A DNA stretch of 64,000 bases from Diadema setosum. Its lineage: Eukaryota; Echinodermata; Echinoidea; Diadematoida; Diadematidae. The position numbers were made by a program, and so were the translations under genes. Under the pieces are notes generated by a model. That model saw only the letters and a program-made list of their open reading frames with translations. It was not told where the DNA came from and did not search any database. Position 1 is the first letter of the stretch, and each line of letters begins with the position of its first letter. The stretch spans positions 37,475,869 to 37,539,868 of the forward strand of contig CM067068.1 in the NCBI GenBank assembly GCA_033980235.1. Reading direction: 5' to 3'. Shown piece by piece: positions 49,953 to 61,990 of the stretch.

Positions 49953-50189
49953 ATGCATGATATTAAACTTGGATCTGTAGTAGTATGCCTTGTCTTGTGG
50001 ATGTGGTTCTTGGCCGCTATCAGCAATGACCATTCAGTGATGTCCAGTGATGTCCGAAAAATAATGAATCAAGACGGACTTGTTGATTGCGATAAGACTC
50101 CTACTTTCTGTTTGTTTTCGATTTTCTTAGCACAACCCTACAGGTGCGAAGCAGCGTGGGTAGTGTCTGCCCCTCGACTTACAATGTAG
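49953..50189 (+). CDS. Candidate small ORF with signal-peptide-like start
   Basis: 78 codons beginning MHDIKLGSVVVCLVLWMWFL and continuing AAISNDHSVMSSDV, a good hydrophobic core followed by a polar region. After about residue 50 it enters a T-rich stretch ending in CTACAG, which looks like intron 3' sequence, so if real only the first part is coding. No homology is recognised. Confidence 0.2.
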   Translation: MHDIKLGSVVVCLVLWMWFLAAISNDHSVMSSDVRKIMNQDGLVDCDKTPTFCLFSIFLAQPYRCEAAWVVSAPRLTM

Positions 50190-52527
50190 CCTCTTGACAA
50201 GGCATCGATCGTGGTTGAGGACGAGCATTGCGAGTACCACTAGGCATTGTCGAAAGGCTACAACTTGGTGTACCTTGTACCTGGTGTCAGCTACCTACCT
50301 ACGGATTGACGAGGCTTGTCAAGTCAGTACCCCCCCCCCCTTCTAAGTCATCAAAAAGGCTTGTCTCTCTCTCTTCTCATCACATCAGCTTATGAGTAGG
50401 GAGGCTTAATTGGTAATGAACATGGATATCTTTATCACATTTATCAATTCGATCAAACTGTTTTCGAACGGTGGATCCTTTTTGGTCAAATCTTCATACT
50501 ACAGCTGACAGCATCCATCATGATAGGATGAGAAAAAAACTGACTTGAAGCATAGAGCTGTTAGTTCATGACCTAGACACTGTATAGGTGTACTGGGGCG
50601 GATGTTGGACCTTTTACAAACAAGTGCATATTTGTGGTGGTGGGTGTAACGTTGTGGCTTTCCCCTAGACTCGATTTTTCAGCGCTTCGACGCACAGCGA
50701 AATGAAGCGCGTAATGCGGAACGTATGCAATGCTTAATGATGCGCGTAGTGACTTAATGTGCGTGAATAATGCCTGGCACTGCGGCAGTACGTTGTGAAA
50801 AAAAAATATATGACCACTGGTGTATTCATCTGATCCTCCATTCATGGTAACATTTCACTGTGAGAGTCTGAATGGTTGATCTATTCAAAATTTACTATTA
50901 AAATAACGTTTTCAGTGTCAGCACTTTTATCTCCCATTCTTAGATTTACTGCAGAAACTAAACGTGTAATGTCACGCATAGGTATTTGCATCTCCGAATT
51001 ATTTTGCTTTTCAAGGTCGACTAGAGACGTTTCGCATGATTCAGTGTAACACAAATTTTAACAGCTTGTTGCATACGTCATCATTAAACATCAAACTTCA
51101 AGATCAAACAGCAATCGTTTTGTTCATGAGAAATTGCCTTGAAAATGTTTCTGAACAGGAAGATTAAGACATAATGGCGCTAGTCTCGATTCCTTAAAAC
51201 GGACTAGCAGGCATTTTCGCTGCGTTGCTACTTCCTAGTGGGGTCACGTGTCCTTTATCTGACGTCGTTCACTCTACTGACTTCTGATTGACCCTTTAAT
51301 CGAGCCATTATTATTGTGACGGTATTGGCGACGCCAAAAACAATGTCAGGTCGAATCATGGACACAGACGTTCAAGCTAGGCAACAGCCGATTCGTATCT
51401 ATGGGACTAAAAGGTTGTCGCTGCCATACTGGGTCAATGTAATTCGTAGAAAATTTGTCACGGATCCAATTTTAGACTCGTCTGCCCCCACCCCCCCCCC
51501 GAAATAGATATTAAATCGAACCCGTACTCACTCGTATACTTACTCATGCTTCCTATCGCTCTCAAATTTGTAAAAAACATCCTTCTCTTGAACAATATCC
51601 TATAATTTGATTTCTTCTGGACTAAATTATGAAGATGTCTACCAAGTTTTATGACGGTCAACAAGCAAAAATAAACCTATTCACCACCAAATCTTGACTC
51701 TGCAAAGTGTTCGTGACCCAAACCTACCAAATTGAATCTCTCTGAGTATGGACTGACATCGGGCAAGAATCCCGTCATATTGCATGACGGGCAATATTGA
51801 TCAAATGTTTCCTGTCACATGACACGTCATCTTGTCATCATTGCGTGCTATATACTTGTATGTAGACCCGAGCTGGAGACAAATAATCAGTATCCTACGT
51901 GTTTGTGGAACGGCAACGGCAAGTCACTGATTGAAATCTAACCAAATTTTCGCCCTCTCCAAACTAAATCTAATCACACTCTAGTACAGCTCCGCAAACT
52001 TAGATACACTGTTTGTTTAGATTCCGCCCCCCCCCCCCCGTGTTGCCAATATTCCTTTTTTAAATGCTCTTCTGCATGACAATAACAGTAGATATCCATG
52101 TTGCGAAGCCATACAAGCAGCAATATGGCATTGAATGGAAAGGGGTATGGTAAACAAAGGTCATGTCCGTTTTCTAAACACATAACATTTTAACAACACA
52201 GTTATTGACAGCACACATGACAGTTAGGAGTATATTAGACGTCATACTTTTATCGACATTTTCAGCCATTTTGCATCTTAATTTCTCTACCTAATAAATG
52301 TTGAACTGCATTATTTTATATTATGATTTTTTTAATGCTACGATTTCGAAAGCTAATGTCACATCTTATTGAATGCTGTATTTTGATATATATTATGTGC
52401 AGTCAAGAAAGTCTTAGAGTTCTCAAAGATCCTAAATATCGTGAAGGAAAGAGGGATGGGGTGCTAAAATCACCAGGAACCACTGTTAGAATGTTACTGT
52501 TACTCTATTTCACCATCCTCACATATA

Positions 52528-52555
52528 CATGATGATGATGGTGATGATGATGATA

Positions 52556-52602
<47 letters not shown>

Positions 52603-52806
52603 AATGATGGTGATGGTGATGATGATAATGATGGTGATGGTGATGATGATAATTATGGTGATGGTGATGATGGTGATGACGATGATGACGATGATGATGG
52701 GTATGGTTATGGTGATGATTGTGATGATGATGGTGATGTTGGTGATGATGATGATGATGACGATGATGACGATGATGACGATGATGATGATGATGATGAT
52801 GATGGC
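52528..52806. repeat. GAT/GGT microsatellite, about 280 bp
   Basis: Long GATGAT array with higher-order GATGGTGATGGTGAT variants. The Met-rich and Asp-rich frames are spurious. Confidence 0.93.
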
Positions 52807-54399
52807 TCCTTTTATAGCGCCAATATCCGCCTTTGAAGGGCGCTCATGGTACTTGATCTAAACTAGAATGTCTCAACTTCACCTTTTCAGTCAATATCAT
52901 AACCATATTAGGACATGATCCTCCAAGTATCATACTGTAAACCTTATTCTTTACGAGCGATGAGTGAGCAGATATTATATCTCTGAAGTGAGTAATGAGC
53001 AGTTGAAGAAGTGGGAGGAATACCCCTATCTTCGACGATGTCTTGCTTTGCTTCGTAAGTGGTGATTAACGATTAGCATTTCGTCGTAAAATATACGAAA
53101 CAATTTTGTCGTGAGAAAAATGTTTGCGATACTTGAGTCTCATTACATGACACAGCTCCTGTTAAGTATTTGAGCTGACAGTGTGTAGCTGCTTCGTTAA
53201 TCATCACCCTCTCTTTAATGGCCATAGATAAGAGACACATCCGGCTCATTGCGTGTTGGGGAGGGATGCTGCCTTGACGTCGATGCTCTATCGGTCGTTT
53301 TTAGTAAATTGGTCGTGACAAGCAGCTCTGTGTGGCAGCATAGAAAATTGTATAATGATCGCGTTTGCATCTCCACAGCAAAAATAGCTCTACGCGGATG
53401 AAGCATCTGTGTATAGTGAGAACGATCACCGGATACATAATTCATGTCTTCCTCTTTTTTCCTGCAAAAAGTATTTCACCTGGTAGCCTGTATCACTCCC
53501 ATGACTATACCCCAGGGAACTGACGTCTATTATTCAGCAATCTAAACCCGGTACACAAGACAAAACAAGCATGAGATCTTGCAAAATAATGATTCCGAGG
53601 ACAACGTGAATGCAATTGTTAGGGTGTGATTAAGATGCATCTGGGACGGAGTTCTTTGGCTCATCTTCTGAAAAGCGGAGATAGATAAACCCCTCGCGTT
53701 TGAGTTTCGATGAACCCCGACAATGGATTTAACCAAGTACAGCAAGAGCGTACAGTATAAAGGCCCAGTGCCATATAAGGATGGTGACTGGGAACTTGAA
53801 AACAGATTCGTAGTGAGAGAGATACATGGAAAGGGATAAAAACACATACATCATAATTTCTATACACCTACATAATATACTCTCCCTGAATAGGTCACTA
53901 AAGTGACAAACATCACCTTGCCTACTCCGATTATTATAGCAGTTAAGCAAACATCACCTAGGTTATTTCTCTGCTCAGTAAATCCCTTATGGTGGTCCCA
54001 CTTAAATACATATTTTTTTTTTTTTAATTGACAGTTATGGGTGAACTTGACTACATCTTGGCATATTTACATTTTATCCTGTATACCAACTTTACCCGAT
54101 GCTGCTCAGAGGCCGAAGGGTTAAGATGACCACGACTAAGTTTTAACACAAAATGGGAACGATTGATCTCACCGCCCTACCTTCAGGTCGAATAAAAAGA
54201 AAAGAAAAGAAAGCAACGAATAAACGACCGATCTGGAAGTCTTGCCACAGGAAAACACTACACAGACATCTTTGAGGTCAAGACAACATTGATATCATGA
54301 CGGCTGAAACCGAACAAACACTAGGGTAACATAAAACAATCAAGTACGATAACAATCCTTATGAAACAATATTTCCTGTAAGATCCTCTCCGTGTATCC

Positions 54400-54720
54400 T
54401 CCCTGGACGTCTCCCTTCCTATACGACACTACTCCTGTACAAAATAACCTTCCCTACAAAATACCTTTCCTACAATTTATCCTTCTTACAAAATACCGCT
54501 CCTACACGTTATCCTCCCTACAAAATACCTTCCCTACAAAACACCTTTCCTATACATTTCCTACAAAACACCTTCCTACAAAATACCTTTCCTACAGATA
54601 CCGTTCCTCCGAAATACCTTTCCTACACCTTACCTACTTATACCTTTCCTTCAAAATTCCTTTTCTAAAACATACAGCTTTCCTACAAAATGCCTTTTTT
54701 TTAAGCGACATCTTTCCGAC
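54400..54720. repeat. Degenerate minisatellite, unit like CCTACAAAATACCTTTC
   Basis: About 16 or more units of 17-20 bp (CCTACAAAATACCTTTC and variants). The translated frame shows the periodicity as repeated Lys/Phe/Leu/Thr/Tyr groups, so it is not a protein gene. It abuts the 54.7-kb MITE. Confidence 0.85.
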
Positions 54721-54733
54721 ACGATACACTTCT

Positions 54734-54934
54734 CAGTGGCGGATGGAGGGGGGGGGGGGGGGGAGGGGCGCAACAGGCGCACGCCCCCACCCCATTTATT
54801 TCTCGTTTAAAAAAAAACCAAGAGAAATAAAAAGAAATAAATGAAATGAAATCCAGAAGTGGCACCTGAAATATTAGTTGCGCCCCTCCCCCCCCCCCCC
54901 CTCCCTTTTTACAGAATTCCTGGATCCGCCCCTG
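54734..54934. mobile_element. MITE, CAGTGGCGGATCC-type TIRs, copy 2, TSD cttct
   Basis: Termini are CAGTGGCGGATGGAGG and CTGGATCCGCCCCTG, flanked by the exact 5-bp duplication cttct (54729-54733 and 54935-54939). The interior has long G and C runs near either end and GCGCAACAGGCGC. Same family as the copy at 35.44 kb. TIRs starting CAGNGG are hAT-like, but canonical hAT TSDs are 8 bp. A 5-bp-TSD hAT subgroup is one possible source. Confidence 0.88.
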
Positions 54935-56729
54935 CTTCTTATATGATACTGAATATTTCTTTGACAGAATCACTTAAATGTGCAACAGGTTTGAGCACAA
55001 GGCACTCTGAAAAAAATCTGATGCCGGAAAAGAAGAAATGGTTCTCTATATACAGATCCAAAAGAACGTTTTAGACTGGGAGCGCTGGGTTCTACACTTC
55101 TACGACCGCTTAATATGTTCCACTTCTGTATCAATGAATTGTGACATATAGCCCCGGGCAAAAATGATTTTCTCAAACTTTCGCGATGCTACAATTTTAT
55201 CCATTTTGTACTGAGATCAACCTGCACCTGTTGAAGGTTGTTGAACCGGATTCCTTCACTCAGTTATCAGACATTACCAGCTGCTGCAGACAAAGCCTCT
55301 AAATTCCATATTTTGCAATCCAAACCCCACTGTGATTCGTCTGAATTCCACATCTTCCCAACGTCCCGTCTGGCTTCAAATGTTCGGGTTGTATATATAG
55401 ATATATGAAGCGGAAATAAGTTGGTTTTTTTTTTTTTTCGGAGCAGAACGATCTTGTTTCTTTTTTGCTCACGTTTGTCTCGTCTGGCTCTGCACGCCAC
55501 GTGGCGAAACTGGCAAGAGACAAAGTAAAAACCTACGAGAAAAGTTTACCGAAAATTAAATCAAATGGCAGACGATATCTGTATGAACGTCTCAATTTCT
55601 TCGCAGCATGCCCGGGGGCAGAAACACAGATCAGTAATATACCATCATGTTTGTTTCTTCTTCTTTTTTTTTTCTTCTCGTTCGTTCTCTTCTTCGTCAT
55701 CGTCCTCTTCTTCCTTGAAGTGACATTTTGACCCAGTTTCACATATTTTGCGAGGCATATAGAGCTGTGTGTACTGTCTCCATGATCCATCAAGCAAAAT
55801 TATCAAGTAGATGTCTGTGGCACCAGAAATTTTCTTTTGGAGTAGGCGCAACCTTAGACAAGATGTATACACAGAAAGCGATCATACAAATTGTTTAAGA
55901 AGACGAATTCAACACGTCACTATGACACAAAACCTCTATTCGGTTAACATTCTGGTTCAAGTATCCATACACCTATTGTGAAAACTAAAACAAAATCTTC
56001 TAAATTGAGGACAACTTTGTGATAATATCGATAGAATGATAAATAAACGAAGATTTAATTATCTTCTTTGTGATCTCAGAAGAGAATATGAATCTCTAAC
56101 CAAAAAGAAATATTGATCTTTTTTTTTAAATCAAATGACGTCCGACCCTGCGACTTTTACCGCGTCGAACCTTTTATGATTATAATATGTTTGCGATTCG
56201 TTTTGTTTGCTTTTTTGTTTGTTCGTCAGTCTTTCTTGGTAGCCGAGTGACATCGGGTGATGACTTAAATTGTGAAGTCATGGTTTTTGACGGTTTCCTG
56301 TGGCATATTTCCTCTCGTTAATTCATGATCACGCTTGACATTTTTTCCGAGACAATACGATACAAGACTATTTGCTCCTTTCAAAATCATTGAAAAGTAA
56401 TAATACGGCCTTCAAGATTATTGAAAAGTAGGCCTATATGGCATGAAAATCATAACCTTTGCCAGAGATTTGATTAGAAATTGATTTACTTTCTAGGGGT
56501 ATATGTACAATATAATGCCGAGTTCGAATACATGTATTACTCCAACATACGACCTGTCTACACCGAGCATCTGTTATTGCGTAATATGGGTATATATTTC
56601 TATCTCTTTCTTCTTCTCCAACCTTCTTATGTACAATTATGATTATAATGTATGTTATTCTCTTTATAATCATGTCCCTCTGCGCCTCAGAATAGACTAC
56701 TAGATAGATGGCGCATTACAAATGCTGTA

Positions 56730-56778
56730 CTTATTATTATTATTATTATTATCATTATTATTATTATTATTATTATTA

Positions 56779-56830
<52 letters not shown>
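56730..56830. repeat. TTA microsatellite
   Basis: About 33 TTA/ATT units with two interruptions. Confidence 0.93.
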
Positions 56831-56832
<2 letters not shown>

Positions 56833-57309
56833 GGTTATCTGAACATCGTTTAATATTTTCTCCTGTTAGAATTGTTGTTATTTCTCATTTGTGTCGTGTT
56901 CCCACTATCAGGATTAACGCCGCAATTGAAGTCGTAGTCTTAATGGCGGAGACTACAACAGTGGCGATCTTATCAGATCTTATCAGATCTTAATGTCAGT
57001 TGTGTCAATCGTGTTGATCGTATAAAGGAAAAATTTGGACGGTTCAAAGATTGTCTATGATCAACATTATTTATCGTCAATGGACAAATGAAGAGTCTTT
57101 AATCATAACATCAGATCATACTGGATCGTGATAAAGTACGAAAGTTTGTATCCAGTGGCACAGCTGCTTCCAAATCGGTGATCGCGACCAACCTTGGACA
57201 AGATAAACAACACGAGACGCGCTGCGATCTCCCATGATCTGTAACGATATGTGGCCCTCTGTAGAGAACCATTGCTCACGACCTCACACAAATGACTCAC
57301 GAGGAGATA

Positions 57310-57358
57310 CGCGTTGATACGAGTTGATACGAGTAGATGCGAGTCAGACGAGTAGTCA
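57310..57358. repeat. Short GATACGAGT minisatellite
   Basis: Four or five 9-11-bp units of the GTTGATACGA / GTAGATGCGA / GTCAGACGA type. Confidence 0.6.
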
Positions 57359-58263
57359 CGCTTTTACATGGACGCTTACAAATTCTTACGAGTTCTTGCG
57401 CCAACATGCACATGCTGGGGACAAAATTGAATGCGCCTTATTCTACGCTTGAAGAGAGCACTTTCAACGAATGGCTAGTAATTATTGAAGCCTTCGAGGT
57501 ATGCCACCAAAGGCACCAGAGGACTAAAGGGAAAGGGAAGGGTTCTCCCGCCTCAACCAGCCCAATCAGAGCCGGCACCAGTGGAGGCAGAAGTGGCGGT
57601 GGCGACCACCCCACCCAGAAAACGAAGAGAAAGTAAAGAGTAATTACTTTTATTGAGCGAAATGAAGAAATCGTTAAGTTTCTTATGATAAATGAGGTCC
57701 TCTGTATCAAATGTGGGTTCCAAGAATGTCACCTATATGAGGGCGGCCTATAGGCATTACAAAAAAAGGAAACAAACTTCCACGATCGCAGTAAAGAACG
57801 GCCAATCGTGGCGCTCGTAACGGATTGCACAAAAGTAGGAAACTACATTACAAAAATACTAGTCACAAATTACTATTGACATGATAAAGCTGTCTACGTC
57901 TTTTCCAGTTTGTTCACATGTGCTGCCCTTGTTATAACAATTATAACAATCCTCATATGTGATTCAAAAAAATTATCACTGCTAGATTTCAATTTAATTT
58001 TGTGTGCTCTTCTCAATTTTGACTACGTTTACCAGTCGTCGTGGTTGACGAAATTAATCATTCGTGTCACAGTTAATAGGTTCAGATACAGTGCCGGTCT
58101 ATTTTCAGAAGTCAACTGGTAGCACGAGTAACGAATACGTTCATTCTTGTTCTAGCGATACAGTTTTCCGTCACACAAATGTTAACTATTTCATGAATTA
58201 AATCATAATAAAGATTGATGTCTTGTACAATCACATTCTTTCATTCATTAACTCACCTATTCA

Positions 58264-58276
58264 TTCACTTACTTAC

Positions 58277-58314
<38 letters not shown>

Positions 58315-58345
58315 GTCTGTCTGTCTATCAATCTGTCTGTCTATA
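58264..58345. repeat. TATC then TGTC microsatellite
   Basis: CTTACTTACC followed by about ten TATC units, then GTCT units. Confidence 0.92.
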
Positions 58346-58593
58346 CTCTATCTACTGTTAAGGAAAGAAAATTCAGTTTCTTCAACCCAATAGAGAGAAC
58401 AACTGTCAGATACAAGGTAGATATATGAATCAATTTATTCGTCTGTGATCTACAGCTCTCCAAAGTTCAAGTCTTTGGGCGTCAAAACCCTTTAGTGTTT
58501 ATGTCCTAGAGGAAACGTCTTTCTTCGATAGTTTATTTGTTTTTGCTTTTATTTCTTCTTTTTTTTTGCAAAATTTTTTGTACATTTTTAGAG

Positions 58594-58800
58594 GGCGGCG
58601 AGATGGCTCAGTCGGTAGCTTATCAGCCTTTCAATCGAATGTCTCGCGTTCGGGTACTGGTTCGAATCTAAGTGAGTCTACACTGAGCAATGTTGTGTGT
58701 TATCATACTATCTGGTATAGGCAAAACAGTCTGTCACTTGGATAGGACAGAAAATGGATCGAGGTCCCGTGTGTGACAGAGTCACATCCCATGCACATTT
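58594..58800 (+). mobile_element. tRNA-derived SINE
   Basis: The head carries both pol III internal promoter boxes in tRNA spacing: A box TGGCTCAGTCGG (58604-58615) and B box GGTTCGAATC (58659-58668). The tRNA-unrelated body follows (TGAGTCTACACTGAG, GGATAGGACAGAAAATGG) and ends near CCCATGCACATTTAAAG. The tRNA-like part lacks a good acceptor stem, so this is a SINE and not a functional tRNA gene. The 3' end abuts a foldback MITE. Confidence 0.75.
58604..58668 (+). promoter_or_regulatory. RNA polymerase III internal promoter (A and B boxes) of the SINE
   Basis: A box 58604-58615 and B box 58659-58668 match the tRNA-type consensus (TRGCNNAGYNGG and GGTTCGANTC). Whether they are still active cannot be told. 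Confidence 0.7.
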
Positions 58801-59206
58801 AAAGAATTGAATAGTATAGATTGAGGTGAGGATTCACCTTTTGATTTTTTTTTTTTTTGTGAGATACTTACAAAACCTTTAAAGAGCATACAATTCTAAG
58901 AGGAATTCAAAGTTTATTTGACGGCAATCGGTTTTGAAATGGTGGAGAGATAAAAAAAAATCAAAGTAAAACAAAGCACTCCTAATAAAAGGTGGGTCCC
59001 ATCTTTTTAGGGTAGTTTTGTTTGGATATCTGAGCTATTTCAAAACCAATTTTTCATCAAAATAGGTAGTAAACTTTAATTTTCTCTTAGAATTGGACGC
59101 TCTTTCATATTTCATAAGAGGTTTCTGATTATCTCAAAAAATCACCACCAAACAACGTTGGCAACCTGAAGCCCCATCTCAACCGAAAATGTATCATCCT
59201 TTTAAA
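58798..59206. mobile_element. Foldback MITE, family A, copy 2
   Basis: Related to the element at 19.39-19.79 kb. Shared blocks in the same order are GAGGTGAGGATT, ATCGGTTTTGAAATGG, GGATATCTGAGC, CAAAACCAATTTT, ATTTCATAAGAGG and CCCCATCTCAACC. It is flanked by TTTAAAG (58798) and TTTTAAAG (59200), again TTAA-like. Many indels separate the copies, so neither insertion is recent. Confidence 0.75.
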
Positions 59207-59229
59207 GATCCCCCGTCATCCATTCACAT

Positions 59230-59379
59230 TAGGGAGCTTTAGATTTTAGACGCGCGGACGTTCAAAGAGAAAAAAAATGATCTGAGCGTGCGCAGTAGCG
59301 CGGATCAAGTTACTGCGCACGCTCAGATCATATTTTTTTCTCTTTGAACGTCCGCGCGTCTAAAATCTAAAGCTCCCTA
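59230..59379. mobile_element. Near-perfect 150-bp palindromic element
   Basis: Left arm TAGGGAGCTTTAGATTTTAG... (59230-59297) and right arm, its complement ending at 59379, are nearly identical over about 68 bp around a 13-bp loop. The TA at both ends suits a TA target duplication (Tc1/mariner-like MITE). It includes GC-rich GACGCGCGGACGTTC and GAGCGTGCGCAGTA. Arms this intact imply recent insertion or conversion. Confidence 0.85.
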
Positions 59380-59442
59380 TTGTAAAGAGCAGGGTGTATA
59401 ACTCGATGAAGTGTGAAGTGGTCCACCGCAAGTACTCACAAC

Positions 59443-59593
59443 AGGGCACCGTTTCATGAAAGTTGTCAGCGCTGACAATCACCATAGTAACAGTCAGTGA
59501 CCAGAGCATCTCAGCCAATCAAAACCGAGGATTTTACTGAAATTGTCAGAGACTGACTTGTCAGCGCTGAATAAATTGATGAAACACCCTCCT
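59443..59593. mobile_element. Short MITE with GTTTCATGA / TGTCAGCGCTGACA motifs
   Basis: The left AGGGCACCGTTTCATGA and right TGATGAAACACCCTCCT are imperfect TIRs. Inside, TTGTCAGCGCTGACAA near the left and GACTTGTCAGCGCTGAA near the right give a second inverted pair. About 150 bp, no ORF. Confidence 0.7.
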
Positions 59594-61279
59594 GGACTCC
59601 ATGATACGTATAAGACCTGCTATAGTACAGATGAATATGGGCTATCCAGCCATCTTCTCAGATGGAAAAAGAAAACAAATAAACAACAAACACATTATAT
59701 TTATTTCGAATGCAAATGCACTAGAGTCCATACACCTATACATTAAACCAAACATATTACTTCCGCTACCCAAGTCGCAGCCGCAACCCGAGTCATGCAT
59801 TTCTACGAACCTGTCTTCTTTTCAAATTCATCTGTTATAAAGGTTGTCATGGAAACGATCACATTTCCCTCACTGAAATAAACAAGGGGCGATGTGAAAT
59901 GAGGTTAAAGGGAGCAAAAACAAACTGCAAAAGGAAACAACAAAAATTGCAGAGCTCGAATCGGTATTACGTATTGATCTGCTGAAGGGTTTTTGGCCAA
60001 CAATGTGGAGAATTCATTTCACAATTCAAGGGCAAACACGTGTCTAACTTGAAAGCGGGTTAATTTGAAAGGAGCATGCTTCTGGCCATTCATTGTCATG
60101 CAGAATGCTTATCGCCAACAACGGAAGGCTGTAGATTCGCCGGGGCTAGATATAGCAGAAGTTTATGGTTGTAAAGACAGGAAAGGCCTCTTAGAAACAA
60201 ACACCCCATTGCAGAAAATAGCTTACCGCCACACCGCAGGATGTGTTTCAGTGATAAAGGGACATTGAGCTAATCAAGCGTTCTATTTTTCGAGGGAAGT
60301 TTCAACAGCTCCGACCAGTATACAGTCACACAGGGGCAACCAGTACGTTCGTCTGGGCTGCACGATCAGGTTCTACAGAAAACCAGAATCCACCTTTAAA
60401 GGGCTACGAATAATAGAAGTATAAAAGATTTCATTACAGTAGCGTCAGGTGTGGGAGAAAGGTAAACATGCTAGGGTTACCCATTTTTATTTGAAGGTCA
60501 GGTTTTGTCTAAATAATTATCCGTGTTAAAATAAACGATCAAACATACACACACATACAGCACGCACAGACACACACATATCATTTTGAGAGAAGAATTG
60601 TAACATATATATGAAAGGTTTGTTGATGACTCCTTTAATATCACAGAGTCAGTCACCGCAGTGTCCTACGCTTATAAAGACCTTTAGATAAAGGTCACCT
60701 CTTTCAACTGACTGGTTCTTTGCGTTTTTTTTTCTGGTATAGTTTTTTTTTTTTTGCATGCTAATTATGCATAATTATTTTTTCTTTCAGGAAGGACGTG
60801 CAATAAGCTTGGTCACATCATGTACTAGCTGGACGTACGGACAGTCTCTTAAATCTGTTTCATTTCTTTCATTTTCTTCGGTCTGCTTCAATTTACACAA
60901 ATATTTCCTTTAACTTCAACTTCGGAGAAGAAAAATGCCACATAACGAAGGATTCCTTACAGTCTCGGCCATACCCGAACCAAATGGGCCCTTTTTACTG
61001 ATCTCCACCTGTAGAGCGGTCGTGTATTTTCAATGAAAACACACGTACACAGTCGCTCACTTGTTTCTGCTGCGACCTACCGAACCTTAATTAAGACAAG
61101 CTGTAGTGTGTTTTCTACCCTTGAGCTCCCTCGTTACTGTTGAATCAACCTGTGCTCGACCTATGCTTCATGGTTAACGGTCACGTTGACTTTGACCACA
61201 GGAAATGTAAACCATGCAAAAAAAAAAAAAGTCCCTGAGTAGCCGTGGGTAAAAGTAAAGAGAAAGCGTGAAAATTAAA

Positions 61280-61590
61280 ACATTAGTAAGGTTGTATGCT
61301 CAATGGATTGCCGGTCAGTAAACTGAATCAGAATCCAACTTTAATAAACGTACTTACCAGGTCTGCGGGGAGGGTAATCTGTAATGATCACACAGAAAAT
61401 ATGGAGTGTAATTTAAGCTCACTACTTTTGACATGCTTATAATTAAGATCTTCTTCTTGTTGTTCTTTAAATCGTGTGTAACCGGACAAATTTAGATTAA
61501 AAAAAAATCAAATTCCCAGTAGACCTCATTGAACTGGAAGACATGGATTTTCTCACTGACAGAATCAAAGTAATTCACATAGGGCCTACT
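61280..61590. repeat. 311-bp duplication, copy 1
   Basis: Starts ACATTAGTAAGGTTGTATGC and ends AATTCACATAGGGCCTACT. It recurs 711 bp downstream in direct orientation with one substitution seen (GGGTAATCTG versus GGGTAACCTG). The near-identity means a very recent duplication or an uncollapsed haplotype in the assembly. Confidence 0.92.
61358..61378 (-). other. Putative 21-nt phase-1 microexon, copy 1
   Basis: On the minus strand, a GATCATTACAG acceptor precedes 21 nt ending CAGACCTG, followed by a consensus donor GTAAGTACG. Read in phase 1, as all the EGF exons are, it gives DYPPRRP and stays in phase. A Pro/Arg-rich stretch precedes the first EGF in nephronectin-type proteins, so the place and strand fit. 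A 21-nt open frame is weak evidence by itself. A cryptic or chance splice-site pair is quite possible. Confidence 0.25.
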
Positions 61591-61990
61591 TTCTCGTAAA
61601 CATGTAAAGGAGTGTAAGGAAATAAAAGAATATGATTCTCATTCATCAATAGTCTACTTGAAAGGCATTGAAATGAAACGCAAACTAAGCAAGTCTAATT
61701 AATTCATTGTCATTTTAATATAAATCCTCTCATTTGGTTCTGTCTGTGGAGACTAGGCCGACTGAGAACAAGATGTTGGTCTACGTGTCTTTTCATCTAA
61801 GTATTACGTGTTAAAAAAAAAAAGTCTAGCCTTCGTTCAATGAACCGCTTCCTTTCGAGCGTTTCCTCTGTACACAAATTATTATTGACGCGTATGACAG
61901 ATCGTTGAGAGCTGTCGTAACCACAGTTAATACGTGGTGTTAAAGGAACTATGTAATGCTAGCGCATGTTGGCTTGTGTTGCTTCATGAG

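Noticed and set aside
52529..52861. 110-aa Met/Val-rich ORF
   Set aside because: GAT/GGT microsatellite.
54392..54844. 150-aa ORF, among the longest in the window
   Set aside because: Its periodic sequence comes from a 17-20-bp minisatellite and it ends inside a MITE.
57337..57636. 99-aa ORF with a Gly/Ser/Lys-rich end
   Set aside because: Low complexity at the C terminus, no recognised domain, and the start lies in a small tandem repeat.
58594..58680. Functional tRNA gene
   Set aside because: A and B boxes are present but there is no paired acceptor stem or sound anticodon arm, and a SINE body follows.
60065..60268. 67-aa + strand ORF with three Cys
   Set aside because: No signal peptide, no domain and no splice context. 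Within chance expectation.
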